DNA of 64,000 bases. Source: Halomonas sp. CH40. Its GTDB lineage: Bacteria > Pseudomonadota > Gammaproteobacteria > Pseudomonadales > Halomonadaceae. The first letter of the stretch is position 1. Each line of letters begins with the position of its first letter. The position numbers and the translations under genes were made by a program. Below the pieces are notes generated by a model. The model searched no databases. It worked only from the letters and a program-made list of their open reading frames with translations, and had not been told where the DNA came from. Of this stretch, positions 37,683-48,461 are shown piece by piece. Where the stretch lies: assembly GCA_041875495.1 (NCBI GenBank), contig CP112982.1, positions 2,666,001 to 2,730,000 on the forward strand, given 5' to 3'.

Positions 37683-39401
37683 TTATTGGTTTAATGCCGT
37701 CAGGATGCGTGAATCACGCTGGTAAATATCGGCTCTGAACGTTATCTCGCCATCCTCATCGGGCCAGGCTGTCAAGTAATGCAATGCCACAGGAATGCGC
37801 TCGGGCAGATTCACCTGAATATCACTGCGCGATGAGCTTTTAAGTGCCTGGAGTTGTTGGCGACTACCCGTATCCTCAAGCAACATCTGCGCTAATTCAG
37901 CCACTCCCTCTACTCTTACACAGCCTGAACTCAACGCCCGGCGTTCACGCCCAAACAGGCCGCGCGACGGCGTATCGTGCAGATAAATCATATCGCTGTT
38001 GGGAAAGCGAATAACCACACGCCCAAGCGGGTTAGTGCTGCCGGCTGCCTGGCGAATCATGATGTTCCCTGGGGAGTTCCAGTCTATTTCTGACGCGGAA
38101 AGCCGCTGGCCTGCATAATTAATCACCTGCATGTTGCGGCGCTCCAGATACCCTGGGTCACGGCGTACCTGCGGCAGGACATCCTCACGCATGATGGTGG
38201 GCGGCAATGTCCATGAAGGATTAACGGTCAGATGAGTCACACGGGAATGGATGACCGGCGTTTCACGTTGAGCTGAGCCTACCACTACCCGTGACCGCCA
38301 GCGCTCACCCGAAGGGCGCACGTAGACCATTGAAAAGCCAGCAAGATCAACCCACAGACGCGGCTGTTGTTCAAAGGTAGGCGCCAGCCAGCGCGCGCGT
38401 TCCAGGTTAACGCGCAACTGGTCAATACGCGATGCGATAGAGGTGTTAAGTGCTTCTCGGGTATTGCGGCCCACCACCCCATCGTCGTTAAGTAGATGAC
38501 GGCGCTGAAAACGCTTGACGGCGGCCTCCAGCTCGCTGTCAAAAAACTCTGGCTCGCTACCTTCTAGATCCAATGCCGGGTAGGCACCTACCTGCCCTGG
38601 AAGCAACCCGGTTGCCCCCCAGTAAGTTAGCCGTTGGCGCAGTATCATTACATCCGCATGACGATCCCCCTGACGTAGCGCTTCATCGCGTGCCGGGAAA
38701 AAGGCCACACTGGCCTGCTCCATGGCACGATATTCAGCCAGCGTTTGACGCAATTGTTGGTAATGCGCCTGCTTGGGGCGAACACGCTCAAAGGCATCCG
38801 CCACATCATCAGCAAGAAGACGTTGAGCAATGTCTGCCATCGGTAACGCACGTTTTTCAGGCCCATCCCAACCAGGCATCAAGCGGCGAGGGTCAGTTTT
38901 ACCATTTTGAAGATGGGCCAGAGCGTTAAGCAATTGACGTGTGGCATTGAGATCAAAATCCGCTTTACCCGCTGCATCTGCCGAACGACTGGCCTGATAG
39001 TCAGACAACAACCCTTCGGTGGCATAGTCCTCTACTGTCAAACCATCTTCTGTCAGCTCTCTGAGTGCCTCCACCAGAGCACTAACGCGGCGTTCGCTTT
39101 GCCACACAAACGCATTGTCCACTTGCTCATAAAAGGCCTGTAGCTGCTCACCCGCCAGCTCTGTATCGTCAGTGCTGATTTGCGTCAGGGCAGCACGTAT
39201 TGCCGACTCGCCCGCCACCCGGGCTTGTGTGTTTTGGAGCGCAGGCTCCAGTAACAGTGAGTCGGCAAAGGCGAACATCACAGTGTCGTTTTCAGCCGCC
39301 ATGGCAGGCAGCATGGCGCCAAGAGAGACGCTCAGAACAACACCCAGCGGCCACCGACGTCTGGTTCCCACCCAATGTTGTATGGATCTTTTCTCGTTCA
39401 T
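37683..39401 (-). CDS. L,D-transpeptidase, YcbB/LdtD type
   Basis: Periplasmic enzyme forming 3-3 peptidoglycan cross-links (family role). 572 aa: a twin-basic start and hydrophobic signal segment ending AMAAE at about residue 37, a scaffold domain, a peptidoglycan-binding domain (LEAAVKRFQRRHLLNDDGVVGRNTREAL), then the YkuD catalytic domain with IYLHDTPSRGLFGRERRALSSGCVRV. That segment holds the catalytic His-Gly/Ser-Gly-Cys set. The insertion typical of YcbB is present before the catalytic Cys. Divergent from a second YkuD-type gene. Confidence 0.9.
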   Translation of the reverse strand: MNEKRSIQHWVGTRRRWPLGVVLSVSLGAMLPAMAAENDTVMFAFADSLLLEPALQNTQARVAGESAIRAALTQISTDDTELAGEQLQAFYEQVDNAFVWQSERRVSALVEALRELTEDGLTVEDYATEGLLSDYQASRSADAAGKADFDLNATRQLLNALAHLQNGKTDPRRLMPGWDGPEKRALPMADIAQRLLADDVADAFERVRPKQAHYQQLRQTLAEYRAMEQASVAFFPARDEALRQGDRHADVMILRQRLTYWGATGLLPGQVGAYPALDLEGSEPEFFDSELEAAVKRFQRRHLLNDDGVVGRNTREALNTSIASRIDQLRVNLERARWLAPTFEQQPRLWVDLAGFSMVYVRPSGERWRSRVVVGSAQRETPVIHSRVTHLTVNPSWTLPPTIMREDVLPQVRRDPGYLERRNMQVINYAGQRLSASEIDWNSPGNIMIRQAAGSTNPLGRVVIRFPNSDMIYLHDTPSRGLFGRERRALSSGCVRVEGVAELAQMLLEDTGSRQQLQALKSSSRSDIQVNLPERIPVALHYLTAWPDEDGEITFRADIYQRDSRILTALNQ

Positions 39402-39514
39402 CGCCCCTCCTTGCGTTATTATCCCTAGCGGTTTTCCTTAGCTTTCCCTTTACGCTCTAGCAGGTTGGGCTTGCTGAATTCACAAACCTGGCTCCACAAA
39501 CATGGGACTTAAAC

Positions 39515-40234
39515 ATGATGCTTCCATTCAAGATAGCAGCATTGCTGGTCAGCTTACCTCTCACCTTGTTGACCATACCAGTTCACGCTGCTAATTTCTT
39601 CGCCAACAGCGCCACCACCCCTCCTCTCGGCACTTCACCGCTCCATCACCAGCTCAAGCAACTGGCGCCTCAGGCATCCCCTGATGCCTTGCGAATGGCC
39701 GCCCAGGCACTCAGTTGTGCTGACCCGAATGCGGAGCGTCTGGCGGTGATTGATTATTCACTTCCTTCTGCTGAGCCGCGCATGTGGGTGTTTGATCTTA
39801 AACAGCATGAGCTGTTGTTCGAGGAGCTCGTTTCTCATGGCCAAGGCTCTGGCGATGCGCTGGCCGAAGTGTTTTCCAACACTCCAGACAGCCATCAGTC
39901 CAGCCTGGGGCTGTTTCGCACCATGAACAGCTATTACGGCAGCAACGGTTACTCATTACGCCTGGAAGGGCTGGAGCCCACGGTCAATGACCTGGCCTAT
40001 GAACGTGCCATTGTGATTCATGGCGCTGACTATGTTAGTGAGGATTTCATCACTCAGACAGGCCGTTTGGGCAGAAGCCATGGCTGCCCGGCAGTGCGTA
40101 CCGATGTGACCTACTCATTGATCGATAGCATCAAGGAAGAGCAGTACGTCTTTGCTTACTATCCAGATCCTGCGTTTCTGGCCGAATCCACCTACCTCAA
40201 TTGCAACAATGACACTCAGATGGCTCAGCGCTGA
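39515..40234 (+). CDS. Murein L,D-transpeptidase catalytic-domain family protein (YkuD_2)
   Basis: Secreted 239-aa protein. A signal peptide covers about 1-25 (LLVSLPLTLLTIPVHA). The YkuD_2-type domain (PF13645) follows, with IDYSLPSAEPRMWVFDLKQHELLFEELVSHGQGSG and the catalytic-like RSHGCPAVR (C191). It differs from the YcbB type and has no PG-binding domain. Two Met codons start the frame; the ribosome site is weak. A terminator-like hairpin lies between it and the convergent chemoreceptor. Confidence 0.85.
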   Translation: MMLPFKIAALLVSLPLTLLTIPVHAANFFANSATTPPLGTSPLHHQLKQLAPQASPDALRMAAQALSCADPNAERLAVIDYSLPSAEPRMWVFDLKQHELLFEELVSHGQGSGDALAEVFSNTPDSHQSSLGLFRTMNSYYGSNGYSLRLEGLEPTVNDLAYERAIVIHGADYVSEDFITQTGRLGRSHGCPAVRTDVTYSLIDSIKEEQYVFAYYPDPAFLAESTYLNCNNDTQMAQR

Positions 40235-40251
40235 TCTACTCAGGCATTGAA

Positions 40252-40282
40252 AAGCAAGCCGCTCATATTGAACGGCTTGCTT
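40252..40282. terminator. Bidirectional terminator hairpin
   Basis: AAGCAAGCCG (40252-40261) and CGGCTTGCTT (40273-40282) form a perfect 10-bp stem with an 11-nt loop between two convergent genes. Minus-strand reading continues TTCAATGCC and plus-strand reading CACTTAACGG. Confidence 0.65.
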
Positions 40283-40322
40283 CACTTAACGGCTCTTCAC
40301 CATCCCAGGAACTTTACTCTTC

Positions 40323-42071
40323 CTAGAAAGTTTCCCAGTCGTCTTCATCACGGGTTGGACGGCGGTTGGATGGTGCAGCAGGGCTAGCGACTCTGGACGC
40401 CCCCGCGGGCAATGACGCCTGGCGTTGTTCGGGTGCCGCTAGCGCATCTCCCAATACAAACGAATCCAGCAGATGCGACAGGTGCTCGGCACCTTCACGC
40501 AGCTTCTGGGCAGCCAAGGCGCTCTCCTGAACCATGGACGCATTCTGCTGCGTCATGGAATCCATTTCTGCCACTGCGGTGTTGATTTCACCAATGCCGG
40601 CATTCTGCTCTCTGGCACCGGCGCTGATCTCAGCAATAACATCCGTCACCCGAGTCACACTCTGCATGATGTCCTGCATGGTGGCACCGGCATCACGCAC
40701 CAGCGCACTGCCCTCCTGAGTGTGCTTCATAGAGCTGTCAATCAGGGTGCGAATTTCACTGGCGGCATCGCTTGAACGACTGGCCAGCTTTCTGACCTCT
40801 TCGGCCACTACCGCAAAACCTCGCCCATGCTCGCCAGCCCGTGCCGCCTCGACAGAGGCATTCAAGGCGAGAATATTGGTCTGAAAGGCAATCGAGTCGA
40901 TCATGGTGATGATGTCACCAATCTGCGTTGCTGAATCGTTGATCGTCCCCATGGTGCTTTCAACTCGCTGCATGGCGTCTCCGCCCTGGCGGGCAACTTC
41001 CAGTGCACTCTGCGACAGCTGCGAGGCCTGCTCGGCTGATTGCGTAGTATGTTGAACAGTCGAGGTGATTTCTTCCATCGAAGAGGAGGTTTGCTGCAGA
41101 TTGGCTGCCGATTGTTCCGTGCGTGTCGCCAGCTCATTGGTGCCGTTGTTAATCTCCAATGAGGCTGTTAATACCGTGCGTGACGTCGAGTGGACATCAC
41201 GCAGGGTGTTCTGCATACGCTCGACAAAGGCATTGAACTGACGCGCCAGATTGCCCACTTCATCATTGGTTTCCACGGCCAGCCGCTGGGTCAGGTCTGC
41301 CTCACCGGTTGCCACACCGTGCATTGCCGCTGCTGCACGGCGCACCGGACGCAGGGCACGATGCACCAGATAGGCCGCCACAAAGCCAACGCCTATCAGG
41401 ATCAGCAAGGTGACCCCGGCCTTGATCAGCAGGCTTTGCTTGAACTCCTGCCATGCCAGTACTTCCACTTTCGCCAATCCGGCATCAATATCACTCAGGT
41501 AAATACCTGTGCCAATCATCCAGTCCCATTCTGGAACCGCCACTGCCATGGAATGCTTGGCCTCGGTTTCGCCCGTGGCAGGATTGATCCATTGATAATC
41601 ATAGAACTGCTGATTGCCGCTACGCGCCCGTTCAATCAGGTCATCCACAAAAGCATTGCCCTCGCTGTCGGTCATACCCGACATGCTCGTTCCGACCCGG
41701 TCAGGCGCTGCCGCCAAGGCGATGGCCGTCCCATCAAACTCAAAGGCAAAAACATAGTTTTCATCGCCAAAGCGAAAGTTCTGCAAAATCTGCTGGGCAC
41801 GCTGCTTGGCGACCCGTTCGCTCAAGCGGGTATCTTTTACCAGCGGCAAGATGGCATTGCGCGCCGATTCGATCAGGTAACGTACCGTTTGCTCACGCTC
41901 CTTGACGAGCAGTTCACGCTGCTCATCCAGTGTTTCCTGAATACGCCCAGCAGAGTTTCTGGCTTCCAGCACTGACAGCACACAGGCTAATACCAGCATG
42001 GGAAACAACACCAGAAAAACGATTTTGGTCTGCAGGCTGAACGCAAACCGAGAGTTATTTTGAACCGACAT
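40323..42071 (-). CDS. Methyl-accepting chemotaxis protein with single Cache domain
   Basis: 582-aa chemoreceptor. Transmembrane helix 1 (about 15-33) leads into a periplasmic sCache_2-like sensor (about 40-195, [37 protein letters not shown]), then TM2 (about 213-235), HAMP ([25 protein letters not shown]) and the signalling coiled coil with the hairpin tip [44 protein letters not shown]. It ends DDWETF, a C-terminal pentapeptide of the NWETF type that tethers CheR/CheB. Ligand unknown; sCache_2 receptors often sense small organic acids. Confidence 0.93.
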   Translation of the reverse strand: MSVQNNSRFAFSLQTKIVFLVLFPMLVLACVLSVLEARNSAGRIQETLDEQRELLVKEREQTVRYLIESARNAILPLVKDTRLSERVAKQRAQQILQNFRFGDENYVFAFEFDGTAIALAAAPDRVGTSMSGMTDSEGNAFVDDLIERARSGNQQFYDYQWINPATGETEAKHSMAVAVPEWDWMIGTGIYLSDIDAGLAKVEVLAWQEFKQSLLIKAGVTLLILIGVGFVAAYLVHRALRPVRRAAAAMHGVATGEADLTQRLAVETNDEVGNLARQFNAFVERMQNTLRDVHSTSRTVLTASLEINNGTNELATRTEQSAANLQQTSSSMEEITSTVQHTTQSAEQASQLSQSALEVARQGGDAMQRVESTMGTINDSATQIGDIITMIDSIAFQTNILALNASVEAARAGEHGRGFAVVAEEVRKLASRSSDAASEIRTLIDSSMKHTQEGSALVRDAGATMQDIMQSVTRVTDVIAEISAGAREQNAGIGEINTAVAEMDSMTQQNASMVQESALAAQKLREGAEHLSHLLDSFVLGDALAAPEQRQASLPAGASRVASPAAPSNRRPTRDEDDWETF

Positions 42072-42360
42072 CCTATTGACTCCACCCCTTGGAAACTGGC
42101 GTTATTCAGCGTGTTACCTGCTTGAGGTTCGCTGTTTATCATTGGCCGCCCGACACGCCCGTACGGCGACAGGCCTATTAAGCACGCCACACTTTATGAA
42201 CAAATGTTTCAAAAAACAATCGGATATCGTTTTATACGCTAAGACATAGGTAATAAGCGAAAGTAAATTGACAAGGAGAAAAGTACAGCTGGCCCAGCAG
42301 AAGTGGGCCAGGCAAGAGGCTGCAAGCAACATCTAGGGGCGGTTTGAACTGATGATCTAA

Positions 42361-42918
42361 TTACGGCAGATTGTCAAAGCAGGCAGCCAGGCGGCGCTGG
42401 GCTTCGGCGACGCCAATCTCATTCATTTTGGCAATATTATTTTCTGGAATCTGCTGGGTATCGCCATAGTGCTCAATTGCCTGAGTCAGGCTTGCCTCAC
42501 GCAGCAAATGCACCATCGGGTAAGGAGAGCGATTGGTATAGTTAGAAGCATCATCCGGGTCGGCATCCGCAAAGCAGTAATCCGGGTGAAAGCTGGCAAG
42601 CTGGTAGGTGCCTTCATAGCCCTGATCCACCAACAGGCTGTCCGCCAACTCGACAAAATCCAGATAGAGCTCAAAATCCTTGAACAGAGTCGGAAACACC
42701 AACAGGGTGGTTTCCGTTGCCGGATGCTCATCCAGCCACTGAACTTCCTTCATCAATTCTTCAAGCGCCAGTGCCAGCTTTTTAACCCGGGACACTGCTA
42801 CCCTGATGCTGTCTCGGGCAAGTTCCCGCCTGGCAAACGGGCAAATATTCATGGCCACAATGACATCACTGACCCAATGACCGGTGTGGCGAATCACATC
42901 TTCATCGCTGCTTTGCAT
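42361..42918 (-). CDS. DUF1415 family protein
   Basis: Soluble protein of 185 aa matching the conserved DUF1415 pattern as I recall it: HTGHWVSDVIVAMNICPFARRE at the start, ETTLLVFPTLFKDFELYLDFVELAD, and FHPDYCFADADPDDASNYTNRSPYPMVHLLREASL. Function is not known for the family. The ATG at 42918 is chosen (GAGG six bases upstream) over the longer frame from 43047. It is divergent from an ABC exporter gene. Confidence 0.85.
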   Translation of the reverse strand: MQSSDEDVIRHTGHWVSDVIVAMNICPFARRELARDSIRVAVSRVKKLALALEELMKEVQWLDEHPATETTLLVFPTLFKDFELYLDFVELADSLLVDQGYEGTYQLASFHPDYCFADADPDDASNYTNRSPYPMVHLLREASLTQAIEHYGDTQQIPENNIAKMNEIGVAEAQRRLAACFDNLP

Positions 42919-43083
42919 AACTACCTCTTTCTGGGAAAACGCTGACTGAATATCCCTGATCGCTATATTCCTGGACGCTATATTCCCAAACAACAGGCCG
43001 TGATTTGGCTGTCGTCGCTGGTACTCATGGCGTATCTCACGCATCATACTGTTTTAACGCTTCAATAGGCAGCTTCCCTCGCC

Positions 43084-44925
43084 ATGTCACCCAACCTGAT
43101 ACCTGCTCCCCCGCGCCCCTTCCAAGGGTTTTTCGGCGTTTTCCGCTACAGCAGCAGAGCGCTCTCTCTGGTATGGCAAACCTCGCCGAAAATGATGATT
43201 GGCCTTGCCGTGTGCACGCTGGTGGCGGGGGTGCTGCCTGCTGTCGCCACCTGGATCGGGCAGCTGATTGTGGATGGCGTGGTCGCTGCCATGGACACCT
43301 ATCAGGCCAGCAGTTCATTGATGGAGGTGATAACGCCGGTGCTCTGGCTGGTAGCTTTGGAGGGCGCCATCATTGCGCTGATCACCCTCGCCCAACGCGG
43401 GCTTAGTGCCCAGCAGTCGCTGCTGCGGGCAATGCTGGGCCAGAAAGTCAACGTCATGATCCTTGAAAAAGCCGGTACGCTGTCGCTCAGCCAGTTTGAG
43501 GATTCCGAGCTTTACGATAAGCTTACCCGCGCCCGTCGCGAAGCGTCGACCCGCCCTTTGGGGCTGGTCAATAAAACCTTCAGCCTGCTGCAGAATGCCA
43601 TTTCGCTGGTCAGCTTCGGGGTGTTGCTGGTGCAGTTTTCTCCCTGGGCGCTATTGATCCTGATAGCGGGCGCCCTGCCGGTTTTTCTCTCTGAGGCCAA
43701 GTTTTCCGGCGATGCCTTTCGTCTGTTTCGCTGGCGTTCGCCCCAGTCACGCATGCAGATGTACCTGGAGACGGTGCTGGCCCGGGAAGACAGCATCAAA
43801 GAGGTCAAACTGTTTGGCCTGGAATCGCTTTTTCTGCAGCGCTATCGCGACATTTTCACTCGCCTGTTCAAAGAGGAAAGGCTGCTTACCCTGCGCCGCG
43901 AAGCCTGGGGGTTCGGGCTAGGCCTGATCGGCACCCTGGCCTTTTATATGGCTTATGGCTGGGTAGTGCTTGAAACAGTGATGGGCGCCTTGACCCTCGG
44001 GCAGATGACCATGTACCTGATGGTGTTCAAACAAGGGCAAAGCGCGCTGTCAGCCTGCCTGACCTCGATCAGCGGCATGTACGAGGACAACCTCTACCTG
44101 TCCAACCTGTATGAATATCTTGAGCAGCCCACCGAGCAGGAGAACGGCGAGGTCACCGTCGGCGCCATCCCCGGCGATGGCCTGCGCTTTGAGCAGGTCA
44201 GCTTTGCCTATCCGGGCGGCGGCGAAGTCCTGCACGATATTTCCCTGCACTTGAAACCCGGCGAAAGCCTTGCTCTGGTGGGTGAAAACGGCTCCGGCAA
44301 GACCACCCTGATCAAATTGTTGACCCGCCTTTATCACCCAACTCAAGGGCGCGTCCTGCTGGATGGCAGCGACTTGCGCGACTGGGAAACCGGCGCACTG
44401 CGACGGCGCATCGGGGTAATCTTTCAGGATTTCGAGCGCTACCAGCTACAGGTAGGTGAAAACCTGGGTGTCGGCGATACCCAGGCGTTCAGCGATGAAC
44501 AGCGCTGGGCGCGTGCGGCGCATCACGGCTTGGCCGATGACTTTATCAACCGCATGGACAACGGCTATCATACCCAGCTTGGCCGCTGGTTCAAAAACGG
44601 CCAGGAGCTCTCCGGTGGCCAATGGCAGAAAGTCGCGCTCTCCAGAGCCTACATGCGCGAGAATGCCGACATCCTGGTCCTTGATGAGCCGACAGCCGCG
44701 ATGGATGCCGCTGCAGAGGCCGCCGTCTTTGCGCGCTTTCGGGAGCATAGCCGCGACAAAATGACTATCCTGATTTCACATCGCTTTTCGACAGTAAGAA
44801 GCGCCGAACAGATTATCGTGATTGACCAGGGCCGCATCATTGAGCGCGGTACGCATCAAGCACTTCTGGCCAGCAATGGCCGCTATGCGTCACTGTTCCG
44901 TCTGCAGGCAAAAGGCTACCAATAA
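43084..44925 (+). CDS. ABC exporter, fused permease and ATPase
   Basis: 613-aa half-transporter. Six membrane helices lie in residues about 35-330; the permease part is not close to MsbA and resembles peptide/bacteriocin-type exporters. The ATPase has Walker A GENGSGKTTLIKLL, Q-loop VIFQDFERYQ, signature LSGGQWQKVALSRA, Walker B ILVLDEPTAAMD and H-switch ISHRFSTVRSA. The FERYQ Q-loop context and PTAAMD D-loop are shared with that subgroup. It likely homodimerises. No substrate gene is adjacent, so cargo is unknown. Confidence 0.88.
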   Translation: MSPNLIPAPPRPFQGFFGVFRYSSRALSLVWQTSPKMMIGLAVCTLVAGVLPAVATWIGQLIVDGVVAAMDTYQASSSLMEVITPVLWLVALEGAIIALITLAQRGLSAQQSLLRAMLGQKVNVMILEKAGTLSLSQFEDSELYDKLTRARREASTRPLGLVNKTFSLLQNAISLVSFGVLLVQFSPWALLILIAGALPVFLSEAKFSGDAFRLFRWRSPQSRMQMYLETVLAREDSIKEVKLFGLESLFLQRYRDIFTRLFKEERLLTLRREAWGFGLGLIGTLAFYMAYGWVVLETVMGALTLGQMTMYLMVFKQGQSALSACLTSISGMYEDNLYLSNLYEYLEQPTEQENGEVTVGAIPGDGLRFEQVSFAYPGGGEVLHDISLHLKPGESLALVGENGSGKTTLIKLLTRLYHPTQGRVLLDGSDLRDWETGALRRRIGVIFQDFERYQLQVGENLGVGDTQAFSDEQRWARAAHHGLADDFINRMDNGYHTQLGRWFKNGQELSGGQWQKVALSRAYMRENADILVLDEPTAAMDAAAEAAVFARFREHSRDKMTILISHRFSTVRSAEQIIVIDQGRIIERGTHQALLASNGRYASLFRLQAKGYQ

Positions 44926-45040
44926 ACAGGGAGCCAGCAGGCAGATTGTTGCACTGGCCAGTTGTGCCGAATCCCAATGTCAGGTATAGCTATTAACTAC
45001 ATTTGTAACTCACCAATAACAGCCATTAGGGAGATCCAAC

Positions 45041-46612
45041 GTGAAGATTGGTGCACCCAAGGAGATTGCTCCCGGTGAAGCGCGCGTTGCGCTGACGCCG
45101 GATAGCGCTCTGCAACTCCAAAAGCTTGGACACGACTGCTTCATCGAAGCCGGTGCCGGCAAAGCCGCCGGCTTCGATGATGCGGCCTATCGCGACGCCG
45201 GCGTTAACGTCATTGATGGCGCTAAAGCGCTCTGGGATGCGGTTGACACCGTCATCAAGGTGCGTGAGCCTTCTGAAGAGGAAGCTCATTACCTGCGCGA
45301 AGGGCAAACCCTGATCAGCTTTTTCTGGCCCGCCCAGAATGAAGCGATGCTGGAAACCTGCAAAGGCCAGGGCGCCAGCGTTATCGCCATGGATATGGTG
45401 CCGCGGATTTCCCGCGCCCAGAAGATGGATGCCCTGTCATCCATGGCCAATATCGCCGGTTATCGCGCGGTGATCGAAGCGGGTAATAACTTTGGGCGCT
45501 TCTTTACCGGTCAGGTAACGGCGGCCGGTAAGGTTCCACCCGCCAAGGTGCTGGTTATTGGTGCTGGCGTTGCGGGGCTTGCGGCCATCGGTACTGCAAC
45601 TAGTCTGGGCGCCGTGGTGCGCGCCTTTGATGTGCGCCCGGAAGTCTCCGAGCAGATCGAATCCATGGGCGCCGAGTTTCTGTTCCTCGACTTCGACGAA
45701 AGCCAGGACGGTTCCGAAACCGGTGGCTATGCAGCGCCTTCAAGCCCTGAGTTCCGTGAGAAGCAGCTGGAATGTTTCCGCGCCCAGGCGCCGGATGTCG
45801 ATATCGTGATCACTACGGCACTGATCCCCGGCCGCCCCGCTCCCAAGCTGTGGCTTGAGGATATGGTTCAGGCCATGAAGCCGGGCTCCGTCATCATCGA
45901 CCTGGCCGCAGAGAAAGGCGGTAACTGTGATCTGACCAAACCCGATGAGCGGGTTGTCTCCGACAACGGCGTTATCGTGGTCGGCTATACTGACTTCCCG
46001 TCGCGCATGGCCACCCAGTCATCACTGCTGTATGCCACTAACATCCGTCACATGGTGGCAGATCTGACGCCGGAGAAAGACGGCGTAGTGGTTCACAACA
46101 TGGAAGACGATGTTATCCGTGGCGCCACGGTGACGCATCAGGGCGAAGTGACGTTCCCACCGCCGCCACCCAAGGTCAAGGCGATTGCCGCCGCCAAGCC
46201 CAAGCCCAAGGAGAAAGAGCCCACGCCGGAAGAGAAAAAAGCGGCTGAACTTGCTGCCTTCAAGGCCCAGACCAAGCAGCAGGTCACCCTTATTGCCGTG
46301 GCAGCGGCCCTGTTGCTGGCCGTCGGCCTGGTGGCGCCTGCCAGCTTCATGCAGCATTTCATCGTCTTCGTACTGTCGGTCTTCATTGGCTTCCAGGTGA
46401 TCTGGAAAGTCGCACATTCGCTGCATACGCCGCTTATGTCCGTGACCAACGCCATTTCGTCCATCGTTATCCTGGGTGCGCTGATCCAGATTGGTTCATC
46501 CAGCATGCTGATTACCGTTCTGGCGGCGGCTGGCATCTTTATGGCGTCGATCAATATTTTCGGCGGTTTCCTCGTGACACGGCGCATGCTCGCCATGTTC
46601 CAGAAATCGTAA
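45041..46612 (+). CDS. pntA: NAD(P) transhydrogenase subunit alpha
   Basis: Proton-translocating transhydrogenase subunit (523 aa) carrying the NAD(H)-binding dI domain and the first group of membrane helices. Seen are [23 protein letters not shown], the dinucleotide fold [31 protein letters not shown], the mobile-loop region [11 protein letters not shown], a Pro/Lys-rich linker at about 370-410, then four hydrophobic helices. Start is GTG, supported by GGGAG at 45030-45034. It forms an operon with pntB 16 bp downstream. It balances NADPH against the proton gradient. Confidence 0.95.
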   Translation: MKIGAPKEIAPGEARVALTPDSALQLQKLGHDCFIEAGAGKAAGFDDAAYRDAGVNVIDGAKALWDAVDTVIKVREPSEEEAHYLREGQTLISFFWPAQNEAMLETCKGQGASVIAMDMVPRISRAQKMDALSSMANIAGYRAVIEAGNNFGRFFTGQVTAAGKVPPAKVLVIGAGVAGLAAIGTATSLGAVVRAFDVRPEVSEQIESMGAEFLFLDFDESQDGSETGGYAAPSSPEFREKQLECFRAQAPDVDIVITTALIPGRPAPKLWLEDMVQAMKPGSVIIDLAAEKGGNCDLTKPDERVVSDNGVIVVGYTDFPSRMATQSSLLYATNIRHMVADLTPEKDGVVVHNMEDDVIRGATVTHQGEVTFPPPPPKVKAIAAAKPKPKEKEPTPEEKKAAELAAFKAQTKQQVTLIAVAAALLLAVGLVAPASFMQHFIVFVLSVFIGFQVIWKVAHSLHTPLMSVTNAISSIVILGALIQIGSSSMLITVLAAAGIFMASINIFGGFLVTRRMLAMFQKS

Positions 46613-46628
46613 AGCGGGGGATAACAGT

Positions 46629-48125
46629 ATGATATACGGATTCACGATTGCGACCTATGTGGTCGCGGCAGTTCTTTTTATCCTCTCGCTGGGTGGTCTG
46701 TCCGGGCAGGAAAGCGCTAAGCGCGCGGTCTGGTACGGCGCCGCTGGCATGGCAATCGCCGTCATCGGCACGCTGATCGGACCGGGTCAAGGGCTTTGGC
46801 CAGCGTCCCTCGTGCTGATCGCCTTGGGCGCAGCCGTCGGCTATCAACTGGCCAATAGGGTGCAGATGACCCAAATGCCCGAACTGGTGGCGATCATGCA
46901 CAGCCTGGTCGGGTTGGCGGCGATTATTGTCGGCTTCAATGCCGATATCATGATCAACACCATTGCGGATATCTACACAGCCAATAACCTGGTCTTTGGC
47001 GCGGTTGGTGCGGATGGGTACACTGCCATCGGTCTGCCGCAGGGAATTAGCGATGGCCTGTCATCTTTCGGTCAGCTTATCGCCAAGAAATCCTCGGTCG
47101 AAATTACCATTCTACGGGTCGAACTGGTGCTGGGCATCTGGATCGGTGCTGTCACCTTTACTGGGTCGATCATTGCCTATGGCAAGCTCGCAGGCAAAGT
47201 AGATACCGCTGCCAAGAAGTTGCCGGGCGGGCATATGCTGAACGCAGCGGCGGCCATCGGTTCTCTAGTACTGATGTTTGCTTATCTGGGCGGCGCTGGC
47301 AGTTGGACCCTGGTCTTGCTGACGCTGCTGGCGCTGTTCATTGGCTACCACCTGATCATGGGTATCGGCGGTGCCGACATGCCGGTTGTGGTGTCCATGC
47401 TGAACAGCTATTCCGGTTGGGCAGCAGCGGCCATCGGCTTCAGCCTTGGCAATGACCTACTGATTGTGGTGGGCGCGCTGGTGGGCAGCTCTGGTGCAAT
47501 CCTGAGCTACATTATGTGCAAGGCTATGAACCGCAGTTTCATCAGCGTCATCCTTGGTGGTTTTGGTGGCCCCAGCGGCCCGGCGGCGGAAATCGAAGGC
47601 GAGCAGATTGCTATCGATGCCAATGGAGTGGCGGCGGCCCTTAACGATGCTGACAGCGTGGTTATCGTGCCAGGTTACGGGATGGCGGTGGCTCAGGCCC
47701 AGAATGCAGTGAATGAACTGACCCGCAAGCTGCGCGCAGCTGGCAAGGAAGTACGCTTTGGCATTCACCCCGTCGCAGGGCGTCTGCCGGGGCATATGAA
47801 CGTACTGCTGGCAGAAGCCAAGGTGCCTTACGATATCGTGCTGGAAATGGACGAAATCAATGATGACCTCTCCTCTACCGATGTGGTGATCGTGATTGGC
47901 TCTAACGATATCGTTAACCCTGCCGCCCAGGACGACCCGAACAGCCCGATTGCGGGTATGCCGGTTCTCGAAGTCTGGAACGCCAAGCAGGTGTTTGTGT
48001 GCAAGCGCGGCCAGGGCACCGGCTACTCGGGCATCGAGAATCCGCTGTTCTTCAAGGAGAACACACGCATGTTCTATGGCGATGCCAAGTCCACCATTGA
48101 ATCACTGCTACCGCAGATTGATTAA
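46629..48125 (+). CDS. pntB: NAD(P) transhydrogenase subunit beta
   Basis: Membrane (dII) and NADP(H)-binding (dIII) subunit of the transhydrogenase, 498 aa. About nine hydrophobic helices come first (MARKERS such as [27 protein letters not shown]). The dIII domain follows with [40 protein letters not shown] and [16 protein letters not shown] purine-rich GGGGG lies about nine bases before the ATG. A classic terminator follows. Confidence 0.96.
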   Translation: MIYGFTIATYVVAAVLFILSLGGLSGQESAKRAVWYGAAGMAIAVIGTLIGPGQGLWPASLVLIALGAAVGYQLANRVQMTQMPELVAIMHSLVGLAAIIVGFNADIMINTIADIYTANNLVFGAVGADGYTAIGLPQGISDGLSSFGQLIAKKSSVEITILRVELVLGIWIGAVTFTGSIIAYGKLAGKVDTAAKKLPGGHMLNAAAAIGSLVLMFAYLGGAGSWTLVLLTLLALFIGYHLIMGIGGADMPVVVSMLNSYSGWAAAAIGFSLGNDLLIVVGALVGSSGAILSYIMCKAMNRSFISVILGGFGGPSGPAAEIEGEQIAIDANGVAAALNDADSVVIVPGYGMAVAQAQNAVNELTRKLRAAGKEVRFGIHPVAGRLPGHMNVLLAEAKVPYDIVLEMDEINDDLSSTDVVIVIGSNDIVNPAAQDDPNSPIAGMPVLEVWNAKQVFVCKRGQGTGYSGIENPLFFKENTRMFYGDAKSTIESLLPQID

Positions 48126-48182
48126 TAGCGAGCTGATCAGCAGGACATTCAAAGCCTTGTGCGATCAACGTTAGTAACAGGA

Positions 48183-48206
48183 ACGCCCCTTCGGGGGCGT
48201 TTTTTT
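48183..48206 (+). terminator. Rho-independent terminator of pntAB
   Basis: ACGCCCC-TTCG-GGGGCGT stem with a stable tetraloop followed by seven T residues (48200-48206), 57 bp after the pntB stop. Confidence 0.92.
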
Positions 48207-48284
48207 ATGGGCGTTTGTCACAATAATTTTCTATTACGGCAAAATATTAGATAGCTGACATGCTGCATTGCAACAAATAAGGTC

Positions 48285-48290
48285 TATACT
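48285..48290 (+). promoter_or_regulatory. Probable sigma70 promoter (-10) for the 38-aa gene
   Basis: TATACT is a good -10 hexamer 30 bp before the small ORF's ATG. A -35 at 17 bp spacing would be GCTGCA (48262-48267), which is weak. The sequence around it is AT-rich and lies just after the pntB terminator, as expected for an independent unit. Confidence 0.5.
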
Positions 48291-48319
48291 GGTCAGGACA
48301 CCCTTAAAGGAGTTACCTC

Positions 48320-48436
48320 ATGACAACCCTGATCAGCTGCCCAACGTTCGATACCGAAGTTTTACGCGCCTGGTTACGTCAGGCTGAATGTCAGACAGCG
48401 CTGACCAATGCCTGGATACGCCATTTCGACGCATAA
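48320..48436 (+). CDS. Small hypothetical protein, 38 aa
   Basis: Short ORF with a strong AAGGAG (48307-48312) seven bases before its ATG, bounded by its own promoter-like TATACT and a hairpin after the stop. The peptide begins MTTLISCPTFDTEVLRAWLR and ends AWIRHFDA. It contains two Cys and three Trp/Phe-rich stretches and looks amphipathic, with no signal peptide. I do not recognise a family. The combination of ribosome site, isolation and terminator makes translation plausible; a regulatory leader or small RNA is the alternative. Confidence 0.6.
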   Translation: MTTLISCPTFDTEVLRAWLRQAECQTALTNAWIRHFDA

Positions 48437-48461
48437 TGACGTTTCTTTCCAGATAATGCCC

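Noticed and set aside
44446..48019. Several antisense frames in the ABC exporter and pntAB
   Set aside because: No domains or ribosome sites; mirror codon bias of the genuine genes.
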